Shown here: one piece after another, positions 44,752-56,425 of the stretch
Layout: every line of letters starts with the position of its first letter
How positions within the stretch are numbered: the stretch's first letter is position 1
Source of the DNA: Crocodylus rhombifer
Taxonomy: Eukaryota; Chordata; Crocodylia; Crocodylidae
Direction of reading: 5' to 3'
NCBI GenBank assembly: GCA_038503035.1
Contig: JAVSML010018825.1
Coordinates: 1 to 64,000 of the forward strand
Length of the DNA: 64,000 nucleotides
Translations under genes and position numbers: made by a program
Notes under the pieces: model-generated
Database searches by the model: none
Seen by the model: only the letters and a program-made list of their open reading frames with translations
Told to the model about the DNA's origin: nothing

Positions 44752-46260
44752 CCTTCAATCTTCTTCTTCAGTAATTTCTTGCCATTGACGATGATTGTCT
44801 TCCATGCTTATCTATCTACGTCTCCAAAGACGTCTCAAGAGGCCTACCTGGGATCAAGAAGCTCTATTGTAGCTGGAACATGGATTTTCGTGTGGGATGG
44901 GTGGCACTGGATTCTTGATTTGGTCCATGACACAGTGTTTCTGCTGTTCTCACTTTTCCAGCTCTTGTTCATGTTGTAAGGTATCAAGTGACTGTGATCC
45001 CTGCAGAAGACTCTTCCTCCATTAGGGGTGGTCTAGGGTGGCCTTGGTGTCCCATGAGGTGGCATCAGTGTTGTATTTTTTTAAGTTGGCCTTCATGACG
45101 TCCCTGAAATGCTTTCTCTGCCCTCCTCATGAGCATATCCCTTGGCTGAGCTGGGAAAATAAAACGTGCTTCACGAGTCCAGAGTTGGACATCCAGATGT
45201 AATAGCAGGTCCAATGAAGTTTGTGTGAGATGATCATCACCATGATACGCATGGTGTTTGCTTGTGAGAAGACTGTAATGATGGTGTATCTGTCTTCCCA
45301 GTGGATTCTGAGGATCTTCTGCAGGCATTCGTGGAACTTTCCCAACAACTTTAGATGCCTCCTATATGCTGTCCATGTCTCAGCTTGGTACAGCAAGGTG
45401 GGGATCACCATTGCTTGATAAATCATGAACTTGTTTTTGGACATGATGTCACAATCTTGGAACACTCATTTCAACAGGCATCCAAAGGCTGCATTTGCAC
45501 ATTTGAAGTGATGTAGTATTTCATTGTCAATGACAGCCTTTTGTTAGAAATGCCTTCTGAGGTGTGGAAATATTCAGTGTTCTCTAGAGTCTCACCATGA
45601 CTATAAATTACCAGATGTGGGGACTTTTCATTAGGAGCTTGTTGATGGAGGACCTTAGACTTCTGAATGTTAAGCATCAGCCCCAGTTTCTTGTATGCCT
45701 CAGTAAACATGTCAATGATTGCCTAAAGGTCTGCTTCTGAGTGAGCACACACTACAGCATGATCAGCTTACTGGAGCTCAATAATTGAGGTTGGCGTGGT
45801 ATTGGTTTTGGTTTGAAGTCAGCTGAGGTTAAACAGCTTACCATCCATTCAGTAGTTTAGCTCCATTCCAGCTGGAACCTTGTTAGTGGTCAGATGTAAC
45901 ATCATAGCAAGGAATATTGACAAGAGTGTTGCAGCCTTGCTTAACTCCCATCTTAAACTCAAAAGGATCTGTGGTAGATCTGGTTTTGAGAACCACCACT
46001 TGTGTACTGTCATGGAGCAGGCAACGAATGGTGATGAATTTCAGTGTGTATCTGTATTTCAGAAGCATCTGCACAGTGCTTCTTGGTTGACAGTAGGCTT
46101 TCTTCAGGTCAAATAAAGCCATGTAGAGAGGTTTATAATGTTCCTGGCATTTCCTCTGCAGCTGGCAACTGTGAGGATCATGTCAGTTGTGCTTCTTGAT
46201 GCCCTAAACCCACACTGAGAAGAGGTCTTCAGGAAATAGAAGGAAAAGGTTCAGGAGGGT
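44752..46260 (-). mobile_element. LINE fragment, third type, unit 4 copy
   Basis: Paralog of 19345-20520 but longer. Minus-strand frames: 45883-46122 has MALFDLKKAYCQPRSTVQML and FEFKMGVKQGC, the RT palm and QGC motif, absent from the unit 2 copy. 45471-45710 has LMLNIQKSKVLHQQAPNEKS; 45127-45465 has KFMIYQAMVIPTLLYQAETW and CLQKILRIHWEDRY. The LINE 3' region extends to 44752. Inactivated by several shifts. Confidence 0.8.
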
Positions 46261-48056
46261 TCTTGTCCATTATAATCTCATTTTTACCATTATTTTTTTC
46301 TGGACAATGGATCACAAAAATTATGATACTTTTCACATCACTGCTTCTTTGGGAGTTACAAAATGCCCAAAGGAACCACACACAGGCTTTTTATTCAGTA
46401 GGGTTGTGCAAAACCGCACCATTTGTTTTTGATTTCCATTTCGCTCTTTTAAAGGGACAGTGCTTTATTTTGCTTTTTCAAAGCACTGTTCCTTTTCATT
46501 TAATCTAAACTGTTTTGCTGTTTCAATGCTGTTTCAACGCATTTTGATGTTTTGCCCATAGGCTATAATGGGGAATCACAAAATTGCCTATAACTTTGTC
46601 ATTTCTTTCCTGATTCAAATGAATAGCAGGGATGGTAGACAATGCTGAGACCACAAAGCCTGTCATGTTTCAAGGAGATAGGTGCAGGGGTTTCTGAGAA
46701 ACTGTACCTCAAACTGTTCAGAGGAAAACTTATGTCACTTATAAGTGTGAGGCCACAGGAAGGTGAAAACAACAGGCTTGGTAGCCCCCACTGAGGCCAT
46801 GAAGCCTGCCAAGCTTCAAGAAGATAGGTGTAAGGGCTTTTGGGAAACCACCTCAAACTGTTGAGAGCAAAACTCATGTCACTTGCAAGTGTGAAGGCAC
46901 AGAGAAAGCTCAGTTCAAACAATACTTTTTATGCAGTTTTTCTATCCTTCCCCCAGAGCGTTGGGATTGGAAGGGACCTCAGGGAAGGATTTCAGTCACT
47001 GGCCAGCTACACAGTCAAAATCAGAGCAGCCCTTCCCCCCCACCTCCCCCTCCTTCTCCTTAGTTTCTGTTTCACTGCAAGCAAGCCCGGCTTCAAAACT
47101 CAAAATGTTTTGAGTGCACTCATTTTGTGTCAAAGCTGTTTTGAAGCCTTTTGTTTCATTTCATTTTCGCTGTTTTGAGCTCAAAACACATTGAAACAGC
47201 TTCGAAATGAAATAACCATCGAAATTTAGCACAGCCCTGTTATTCAAAAGAAGTATCACCAGCTCCTTGGTTACATTATTATATTGTTATTAAATACATC
47301 CATTTGGAATCTAACTACTTCAACCCTTTCTTTTCTTCCCTTTTGTTTTCTACTTAATTTTCTTTTTCTTATGAAATATATGCAAGAGGATTATGTTTTC
47401 AAAGCCTCCTAGAAAATCAGAATTCTTAAAGAAAAGTTCTTTTTCAATTTATTTTATTTTATTTTATGACATTCATTGATCTCCAAAAAGTTCTGTCATA
47501 GGTGATTTTATATTCTGGTTTCTAATGTAGCTCTGGACTTTTTGTTCTCTTATGGGCAAATATTATCGTAACAGTTGGTATGTAGAATTTAATTGCAATC
47601 AGTAATTTTAATCCCAAAATTATGATATAATGCAATCAATATTTATTCTTATGAAAGAACATTCATCAATATATTGCTGAATGTATTATGTAGACTGAAA
47701 ACAGTCTTTGTAGTTTAAAAATGCCATACAGAAAGGTCCATTTACCATGGCCTTACAGACAGTGTTAGGACCCCAGAAATAATGTAATGAGCAATAATAA
47801 ATGGCGAGGATGAAGTGTCTCATTCTATTTTAGTAATCCTACAGCAGTTGTCACTTGAGGGTCAATCCAATGCAAAAAGTCAACGATCAATAGATAGACA
47901 GTTTATGAGCCAGAGAGAAAGCAAGTGGATTCTGGAATAAGCCCTGGGGTAGTTGTTGCAGAAATATCTCAGAATTAAGTTTGGCATGCAAGCTAGTTAG
48001 ATATGATTATTTCACTTCGGGCAAAACGTGCTTCTGCAGTTGCTGATATACCTGTT
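46261..48056 (+). other. Upstream region of OR4 pseudogene
   Basis: Matches the OR upstream regions of the other units from GGATCACAAAAATTATGATACT onward, interrupted by the hAT insertion at 46399-47239. No coding sequence. Confidence 0.55.
46399..47239. mobile_element. Non-autonomous hAT, 841 bp
   Basis: The ends TAGGGTTGTGCAAAA and (reversed) CAGGGCTGTGCTAAA are inverted. Flanks TTATTCAG (46391-46398) and TTATTCAA (47240-47247) are an 8-bp duplication with one difference. The equivalent places in units 1-3 are uninterrupted. The interior has two modules of the 2615-3240 type in reverse orientation, the CCATAGGCTATAATGGGG motif at 46556, and palindromic GTTTTGA / TCAAAAC clusters at both ends. 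No transposase; presumably mobilised by a relative of the 39254 element. Confidence 0.85.
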
Positions 48057-48065
48057 TGCTTACAG
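48050..48065 (+). promoter_or_regulatory. Putative 3' splice acceptor, OR4 pseudogene
   Basis: GTTTGCTTACAG, with AG at about 48064-48065, at the conserved place ahead of the lost start codon. Confidence 0.5.
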
Positions 48066-48097
48066 ATTTATATATACAAGTTAATCCAGCCAATCCC

Positions 48098-48768
48098 AGG
48101 CAAAGAATTAATAGGATCGAGATTGATGGGTTCATCTTTCTGAGCTTCACCTCCCAGCCACAGCTCAAGGTTGTTCTCTTTATTTTGTTCCTAACCATTT
48201 GCATCTTATCATTTATAGGATACTTTTTTATCATCATCATTGCCTTGGTGGACTCCTAGCTGCAAACTCCCATGTACTTCTTCATCTGCAACCTCTCGGT
48301 AGTGGAGATCTGGTACACCAACGCCACAGTGCCCGAGGTGTTAGCCAGTTTCCTGGTGGAGAGGAGCATAATCTCTGTTTCTAGCTGCATAGCCCAGTTT
48401 TACTTTTCCTTCTCTCGTGCTGCCATTGAGCTCTTTCTTCTGACAGTCATGGCTTATGACTGGTACTTAGCCATCTGCAACCCTCTGCGTTACTCCACCA
48501 TCATGAGCCCCAGGACCTGCCAAAACTTGACTGTGGTATGTTGGCTCATGGGGCTCATCTGCCCAACATTTGCATCCACCCTGATGGTCAGGCTTTCCTT
48601 TTGCACCCCAAACAGGATTAACCATTTCTTCTGTGATGCTGATCAGCTCTTTAGTATCTGTCTTTTACTCAGTTAGTAATGCCACTGCTGAATCCAATAA
48701 TATACACACTGAGAAACAAGGATGTGTAAGAGGCCATGAAAAGAACTTTCTTTAGGGGCAAGGGCTAA
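48098..48768 (+). pseudogene. Olfactory receptor pseudogene (OR4)
   Basis: Aligns with OR1-OR3 but is broken in five visible ways. The start codon is AGG at 48098. A TAG stop lies at 48257-48259, where OR1 has CAG. The TM3 motif reads MAYDWY, the Arg needed for G-protein coupling having been lost. About 263 bp are deleted at 48654/48655 (equivalent to 16938-17200 in OR1), removing TM5 to TM6 and shifting the frame. A TAA replaces a Lys codon near 48727. The remaining sequence keeps PMYFFICNLSVVEIWY and NPIIYTLRN. It is nearer to OR2 than to OR1 in its surroundings. Confidence 0.93.
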
Positions 48769-51310
48769 GTTTGGGAGTTCCTGATTTCTCATGACTTCCC
48801 TATTACTACTTTTGGACACCCGTGTTTCTCCATTCAGTGCTTAATCTAATGGTCCTAATATGTTTTCCTTGATCAAGTCTCATTACTTAATATGGGACCC
48901 TTCAAGAAAGAAATATATGTGATAAAAGGGACCAGTGACTGTCTGTACACCCATTCCTGGGTGCATGTTTGGTAGAACATATAGGGGCTTGCCTTTAAGA
49001 ACTGAGTATTAAGAATTTCCTGTTAGGTTCCTTATATATGACTCACTGCCAAGTCAAGACATTCCAGAACTAGCACTCCATTAATATGGAACAGAAATGC
49101 ATTTAGGTAGAATATATGGAGCTAAATATCAATGGGCAGATCCTAGGGTAGAATAGAATGGTATATCTCTGTTTCAGGTAAAAAAATAATAAAAGCTAGC
49201 CACAATATATCCATGAATGTATTTTGCTTTATGCCAGCTACAGATAATATTATAGTAAATAGCTTAAAATATTTCTTAGAGCTATTCCCAAAGAATAGTT
49301 TGATCATTTATTTATTTATTTATTTATTTCTGAGCTGCAATTACTTGTTAGTAAAGTTATCACAACCTGACCTTTTTTAAAAAAAAGAGCAGCCACAGAA
49401 TTCAGATCTACACATAGATTTTGCCATGGTAGAGCAGGCATAACACAAAAAGATGTATATTTATCAGAATCCTTTAAAAAAAATCTCTCCTGATTGTTTT
49501 AAAAGTAAAAGTATGATGTTTAGGAGTCCTGTGAATATGCAATGGTTGGACTCAACAACAAATTACATTGGAGACCCAGTAAAGGAATGGGATATGACAT
49601 TCTCCATCAAGTTCTCCTAGTTTTAAGGTAAAATTTGGTGCATGAAATGGACTTTCATGCATTTGTTCCTCACTAAATCAAGCCAGAATTCTTTGATCTC
49701 AAAGTATTTATGAAGAAAAGCTGTTAAAAAAATGGCAGCATTTTGAATTTTTACTAGAACTGCCACGCTATTGCAATGGGAGGGGAAAGCTTTCTTTTTG
49801 GGTGATATCTTTTATTGGCCAAGTTGGGATAGACATAGGCAGTATACTGGGTAGTCCAGTACCCTGCCTCTGACCTGTGGGAGGGAAGCATACACAGCAG
49901 AGCTAAATAGCAGATGGAACAAAAGCTTGTGTCAAACTCCATGTTTGAATGTGTCATAGTGAACCAGATTCTCATTTTGTGTTGTATTATATGCTGCTAT
50001 AATATATAAGTTACAAAATGATGCCAAAGGTATATCTGGTGCATGTTACATGTAATACTGATGTTGCATTATAAATACACAAATATACTTACATACAGGA
50101 GATGTAATAACATACATTTTCCAAACTGAATTGTAAAATTCTGACATGAAATCTAAGAATGGTTTCTTGAAGGTTTTTCAAAACGAATAAAGGTCTAGAA
50201 TGTCTGTTTGTGTTCTGATTCAGTGTGAAAATACAGGGTTTTTTTATTTCCAAATCCCCATGAATTGGAAACGGTGAGTTTCCACCATCTCCAGGTTTGA
50301 TTTCAACCCTTGTGGTGGTCACTGTGAATTCTGGAGGGACCACAGTGTTCAGCAGTTTGTAGCTTAAGAATCCCAATGCCTGAAAGCCTTCACTTTTTAG
50401 TAGAATAAGTAAGAATGAAGGGGGGCCAGGGATAGATAAGCTTTTGTGCTTATCTATCTTCTCCAAACATCTCTCCAAACTCTACTGTTGATCCAAGAAA
50501 TGTTTCCATCTTATGCTTTAAGGGGTTGAAATGTATGGCTCTCACTTTCTAGGGGAGACCTTAGCTGGACAAATGCGAAGCTGCAAGATTAAGTCAGTCA
50601 GGGGCACTCTTCCAATGAAGGTGTATTGGTGTAGAGGAAAGATCGCAATATGAATTGGGCCAGAGAAAGTGAGAGAGCACATGAAGAAGGATCATTACTC
50701 TTTATTCAAGTCATTAGATCTTTCTGCCAGGAGGAAGGTCCTTGTCACTGCTTCAAGGACTCTTGATGCATGTTATCCATGGGTGTTTAATATAAAATAT
50801 ATTTCATAATTAGTGATAGGCACCATTAAAAACAAACATTCACACACATAAAATGTTTGATGAAGTTTCTGAACATGCATCTTGTTCACTCAAACCAGTT
50901 GAAAACTTGAAGTTTGTGAAATTAAAGGTATGTGATAAAATCATATTTGACTCTCTCACACTTTTACAGGGCCCACAAAAGCACTGGTGGGTTTGCATCA
51001 GTTTAAGTAAATCTGTTCGGATTATATTTTAAATTAAATTAAAGCATCTTCTCTATATAAACAGGATCATAGCCATAATACTTCTCAAGATACAAATACT
51101 AGCTCTATGTATCCAGTTATGTTTTCAACAGGGCCAACTCCTGGATTTACACTATACCTTCTCAAAAAAACCCCAACCCCCCCAAAAAACCCAACACCCC
51201 TTAATTTGCCTGAAGTTAGTTTTCAATGTGTTGTACTAATATAAGAGTAAAAACAATTAAAGTTATAGTCTGTAATGCTGCTGGGGTTTTCATCTTATTA
51301 GAGAAAGCTT
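48769..51310 (+). other. Downstream region of OR4 unit
   Basis: Non-coding, collinear with units 1-3 (49200-50520) and with unit 2 further on. Contains a (TTTA)n microsatellite and an empty site at 48881-48890. A run of A- and C-rich sequence lies at 51160-51200. No gene. Confidence 0.55.
49307..49330 (+). repeat. (TTTA)n microsatellite
   Basis: About six TTTA units, absent from the equivalent places in units 1-3. Confidence 0.9.
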
Positions 51311-51983
51311 GGCTTTTTTCCTTTTGAAAACATCTGGGAAATGGGGTCCATTACATAGAAAGTACTTAGAATAGGACCTGAGTATCACTGAGAGAAATGG
51401 GCAACAGTTGGGACTTTGTAAAAGGGCACTCCTTTAGGGAGCTCTCATTGCAGAACCTTTCTCCTCAGGCAAAGAAGGAAATTGCACTCATGAAGAATGT
51501 AGACAAAAAAGTATGTCCATCTGTCCATCAATCTAATGACAAAGATTCAGGCGAGGCAGAATGCCTTGTCTTAATTATTGAAATGAATTACATTAGGTAA
51601 TAAACAATGACTGTGGCCTTAGCCAAGATTTGCTTGTGGAACAAGATGCAAAAAGGGAGAACTGGTCCCATAATACAAGGCCTACCAGGTAGGCAGACTG
51701 ACATCCTATGTATTTTTACTGCCCTCATGTATTCACCTTACCACCTCTATAAATCATTTCAAGTCCCTATGCTACAACTGAATCAAGGTCTGACACCCAC
51801 CAGGGGTGAAGAGCACATGACTTCTCAAGTAAACCCAGGAACTTCTCTATCAGGTAACAGAGAATCAAGTGGTATAAAAATAAAGTCTCTCCCAGCATCT
51901 CTAGGTGATATCAGAGTCCTAATGTGTTTGCAAGTAACTGTACAAAAGCTTAGGGTGAATGTAGATGGCAGACTAAAATGTCA

Positions 51984-52190
51984 TGTTGGGTAGGGACAGA
52001 CATTACACATAACCCAGTTTAAATGATCATAAACTCATTTTAACCTGTAACAGAACATAAGTTCAGTGGACATACACTAATTTCAAAATGACCAAAACAG
52101 GTTTGAGATAAAACAGGTTGAATGTAGTATCAGACTTAACTGATTGAGCTCAAACTGGTTTATGCAATGTCTGTCCCAGACCACAGTGAT
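51984..52190. mobile_element. MITE, AAACTGGTTTAA family, with empty site
   Basis: The left GGGACAGACATTACACATAA and the right side (reversed GGGACAGACATTGCATAAAC) are inverted over about 20 bp. Unit 2 at about 29010-29030 lacks it, reading GTGTCATATAGTGACACC across. The same family is at 31125-31340. The exact ends and target duplication are not resolved. Confidence 0.7.
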
Positions 52191-52591
52191 ACCTCAGTTT
52201 TAAAGAAGCCACCTTGCATACAACAAGTAGTGCATCCCTATTAGTTTGGCGCTCTTCCTGGTTGAATTAGCTCTGCCAAGGAAATAGGGATAATAACCTG
52301 CATACAGCATCCAGCTAAAACAGCTTTAATGTTTTCTGTATTTGAGCAAGATCAGGTTTACTGCATGGTACTGCATTTTGCCGAGTACCTTTACCCTTAG
52401 TGAAAGATAATTCCAGCCCTGGATTTCCCACAGTGGGAGCTGACATGAGACCCTAGAATTTAAATGGAAACATAAATACTTGAAGAGAAATCACTTGCTC
52501 CTTCACACAGACAAGGGAAGAGAACCTACATCATCTTGCTGTCTAATTCATGCCATATCAACTAAAACATTTTTAGGGTACAGGGAAAAGT

Positions 52592-53200
52592 ACCAAAAAG
52601 GCTGATGGTATACCGGGCTGCATTGGTAGGTTTGCTGTCAGTAGGTCAAAGGAAGTGATTATTCACCTCTATTCAGTACTGGTGAGGCCACATCTGGAGT
52701 ACTGCGTTCATTTTTGGGCCCCCCACTACAGAAAGGATGTGGACAAATTGGAGAGAATACAGCAAAGGGCAACAAAAATGATTTGGGGGCCGGGGCACAT
52801 GACCTTGAGGACAAGCTGATGGAACTGGCCTTATTTTGTCTAGAGAAGAGAACAGTGAGAGGGGAGTTAATAGCAGTCTTCAACTACCTGAAGGGGGGTT
52901 CAGAAGAGGATGGATCTAGACTGTTCTCAGTTATAGCAGATGACAGAAAAAGGAGCAATGGTCTCAAGTTGCAGCGAGGAAAGTTTAGGTTAGATATTAG
53001 GAATCTTACTGGGAGGGTAGTAACACTGGGACAGGTGACCGAAAGAAGTGATGGAAACTCCATCCTTGGGAGGTTTTCAAAACCTGGCTAGACAAAGCTT
53101 TGGCTGGGATAATCTACTTGGGGCTAGTCCTGCTTTGAGCAGGGGGTTAGACTAGATGACATCCTGAGGTCCCTTCCAACCCTAATTTTCTATGGTCCCT
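52592..53200 (+). mobile_element. CR1 3' fragment in unit 4
   Basis: ORF2 C-terminal remnants (FCLEKRTVRGELIAVFNYLK at 52714-53091, preceded by the EYCVHFWAP-equivalent) and a 3' end CCTTCCAACCCTAATTTTCTATGG near 53170-53196. Unit 2 is uninterrupted at the matching point (about 29430). Same subfamily as 6125-6490. Confidence 0.8.
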
Positions 53201-53460
53201 ATGATTTCTACATTTGCAGCCACTTGAAAAAGGGCGGGGGAGCTGCTTCAAAGGAAAGTACAACCACTGTTTTGTTGTGACTTCAACATCTGTAGAGCCA
53301 GGGAAAGATTTATTTTAGCAAGCCCTCACAGTTGAGGGTGATTGTCATCCATAATTGTCCTATCTGTGAGTCCAATCATGGCTGACAAAGTTGATTCAGG
53401 ATTGACAGACTTGTTGCGACTCAGGCACAAGTTTCCATGCAGGTTGGGTGGTTCCGTCTG

Positions 53461-56425
53461 AAAGCGCCCCAAAGCTGCCAACATTTTTCCATAGCTGTTG
53501 ACTGGAATTCTCCAGTTTATCATTGAGGCACTGGTGAAAGAGGTCTCACTTGATTGGATACTTGAGTCCTTTAATGTTGATCTTCCATCAGCACTGCTTC
53601 AGCTAAATGAGTTAAATCACCCTAACCTTGTCCCAGGATTAAGCAGGGTTAAAATTAAAGTGGTTTTGTTACACTTGTATACCTACAGAATTCTGCACAT
53701 AGATCAGTGGCTTCAGAAGAGGCTCCCCACTCCTTCCCATCCATTAATATCGATATAATTATGCCTTCTCTCTATATCCTAACAGAAGCAGATTTTAGAA
53801 TAAGTTAAGGTATGCGTTGGCATTGGTTTACGAACCAGTCCTGATACTTTGTTCCAGGCAAGCCAAACCTTTCTAAATGAGATTGACCACGACCCCTTCC
53901 ATTCAATAACAGGCATATTTTATTGATATGCAGTGATAGCAGATAAGACTAATGCAAGAAAAGAAATCAAAATGACTACACAGTCCTACTTATTTACCAG
54001 GCCTAGGATTTTGCAAGGAGATGGTATGCCCCACTAGTATGTGAGTGCCACCTTTTGATTTTTTGATTGCATATGGATTCAGCAGCCTTGGAGGTTGTGG
54101 GGGTCAATGCCCAGTTGTTTCCCTGAAGATCCCTCCTTTTGTATTCTTTTTCCACTGAGGACTGTTCATTTCCTGATACTGTTAATAGGTTTTCCTGTTG
54201 TCATCACGCTGTCCACATTCTGCTCTGTCCACATTCTTTCACATGCATCCATCTTAATTTGGTAATTTCCGGGTCACTTAATTTGGTCATTTCACCAAAA
54301 CCAGGGACTTTTCACTAAGTTACAGCTTGCCATTGTGACCTGATGCTAATTCCATAGATTCCTATCTTGTTATGGTTTCTAAGGGAATAAAGTGCTTATT
54401 TTGCCACTGCATGTTTTTAATTTTCTAGGATGTATGTGCTTGTCTGTCTGCTAACTTTGGACCCTAGGTTGTTAAAATGCTGAAAACATGAATCTTTAAC
54501 AAATTATACATTTTCCATGTATAGAATCTAATTACTGGGGCTTCGTCTTAAATTCAGAGTCACCCTTGTTTCAGTTAAATGTAAGAAGAACAATTCTGCC
54601 ACTGTAAAGAACTCAGAAAGACCACAGCATGTCAAAATGTTGTTTACACTACAGTTTCCTACTTGAAATCTCCGAGGTTATGTTGTGAACCATGCATAGG
54701 TCTTTGCAGGGCTAACAGTGCTAAAACTAAAGTCAGAAGGCCATTGTGTTCATTGTCCAGGCTCCTGAGGTGGATCCTCCAGCAGATTGCAACCTGACCA
54801 CCACCCTGTGGGACTGGGCAGCATGTCACCCTGCAGCTCTACCAAGAGTGGAAGGAGGGAGAGACATATGAAGGCTTAGGGTTAGTGGCTAAGGGGAATT
54901 ATGGCCCCAGTTCCTTGTGCTAACCTGTACCTATAAGTGCCCTATATCTCCTGATGGGCACCAACCACACCTTCAAACTTCCCACAATGCTATGTTCATT
55001 TTCCCATTCTCTATGTCCATGCAGCTAGGCTATGCAGGGCATGTGTGCCAGGCACTTCTGCCTTTTCTCCAGGACATCACCCTAAGAATGTCTATCACCT
55101 CAGATTGACTGTAGAAACCACTGGATCTCTATGCACCTAATGAAGGTGTGAATGCCACCTGGGTCTCTATGCCACCTAATGAAGGCCTCCCAGGAGAAGT
55201 TCCTCTGCACTTTCTGTACCCTGGCTAACCATTGCATTTATCTCCACTTCTTCTGGATGAACTCTATAGTTCATCTCTGGTCTCCCACCACATTCCCTGT
55301 CTGCTGAAGCTCACACCACGGGTGGTCTCACTCAATAAGGGTGGTGCTCAGGAGCCCTCCTTCATTAGCTCCTCTAGTACTAAGCAATAAAAAACATTAA
55401 CTGGCTGTATCTCTATGGGGAAAATTGAGGCAGCCGGATGGGATATGCTTATGCAATCTGCCATGCCTTCTTTGTCTTTCAGTATACCCAAGGAAGTTGG
55501 ATTTGTCACTTACTCAGGGGAATGAAAATGTGCATTCATTCAAGAGTAGGCTGGAGTTTGCCAGCTAGGCTCCTCATCATACAGTGGACATGAAGCTAGA
55601 TGGGGTTAGAATGAATCAAATTAGCCTTCTCTGGTCAACAGAGCTAAAATGAGTCAAAATCAGTAGAGCTCCTGGGTGTTTATGCATCCATTTCCCCATC
55701 AGAACTGGTTAGCTGCACACCAAGGAGCACAAGAGTAGGCAATGGACTGGAGCTCTATGTATTCCCTGGTTGTGCAACAATAAAAAGTTTGATAGGTGTG
55801 GCAGATCTCAGTAAATGTGTCCTCTCACGTGCTATGCCTGCATAGGCTCTGTTGCCCCTGTTCCACTGAGACTCACTTGTGAAGTGTCTGGGCTGTGAGG
55901 CCATGGGTGGCTGCATGGCATGATGTCAGTAGCTGTTCTGGGGCTGCTTCTTCTCCACATCTGGTATATCCTGAAATCTCAATATGGCTGGGTGCTCTGG
56001 GAGTCATCTCTGCATTGCTGAAGAGGTACCCTGGAGCATGTTCTGCAGGTAGGTAGATGCTGGGAGAGGGATAAGCACAAAGCCTGGAGTGCTACTGGGG
56101 GTGCCTCTGCATGCCCAGGACCAGGAGTGCATTACTCAGCACTGGCACTGACTGATGTCATCTACAGCCAATCTCCAGGACCACTCTGGGATGACACGGC
56201 ACTGTCCATGCAGATGTTTCTGTAGTCTCATAAAGAAAGGTCACTTGCCAGCCCAGTGGAAAATACAATTACTCTGACACTTCCCCCTTCTACCGTGGAT
56301 TGAACACCAGCAGCACATTGTAATTCAGTCAGCAGGACAGCAATCTGCTTCTCCCATTCAGAGAACAGTGTTACCTAAAAAATTGGTCCTTCATGCACTT
56401 GCACATGCTGATAACTTAACACACA
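53461..56425. other. Unassigned sequence
   Basis: About 3 kb with no recognisable gene, RNA or transposon end. Short frames only (longest 86 codons at 53498-53758), with no family resemblance. Confidence 0.4.

Larger units (their letters stand above)
51311..53460 (+). repeat. Distal part of OR4 unit
   Basis: Collinear with 25245-25355 plus 28606-29650 of unit 2. The three CR1 pieces in unit 2 fall in the gap near 51440-51540. Holds a MITE and its own CR1. No gene. Confidence 0.65.

Noticed and set aside
53498..53758. 86-codon frame as a small gene
   Set aside because: No start context, no family resemblance and no conservation in a second copy.
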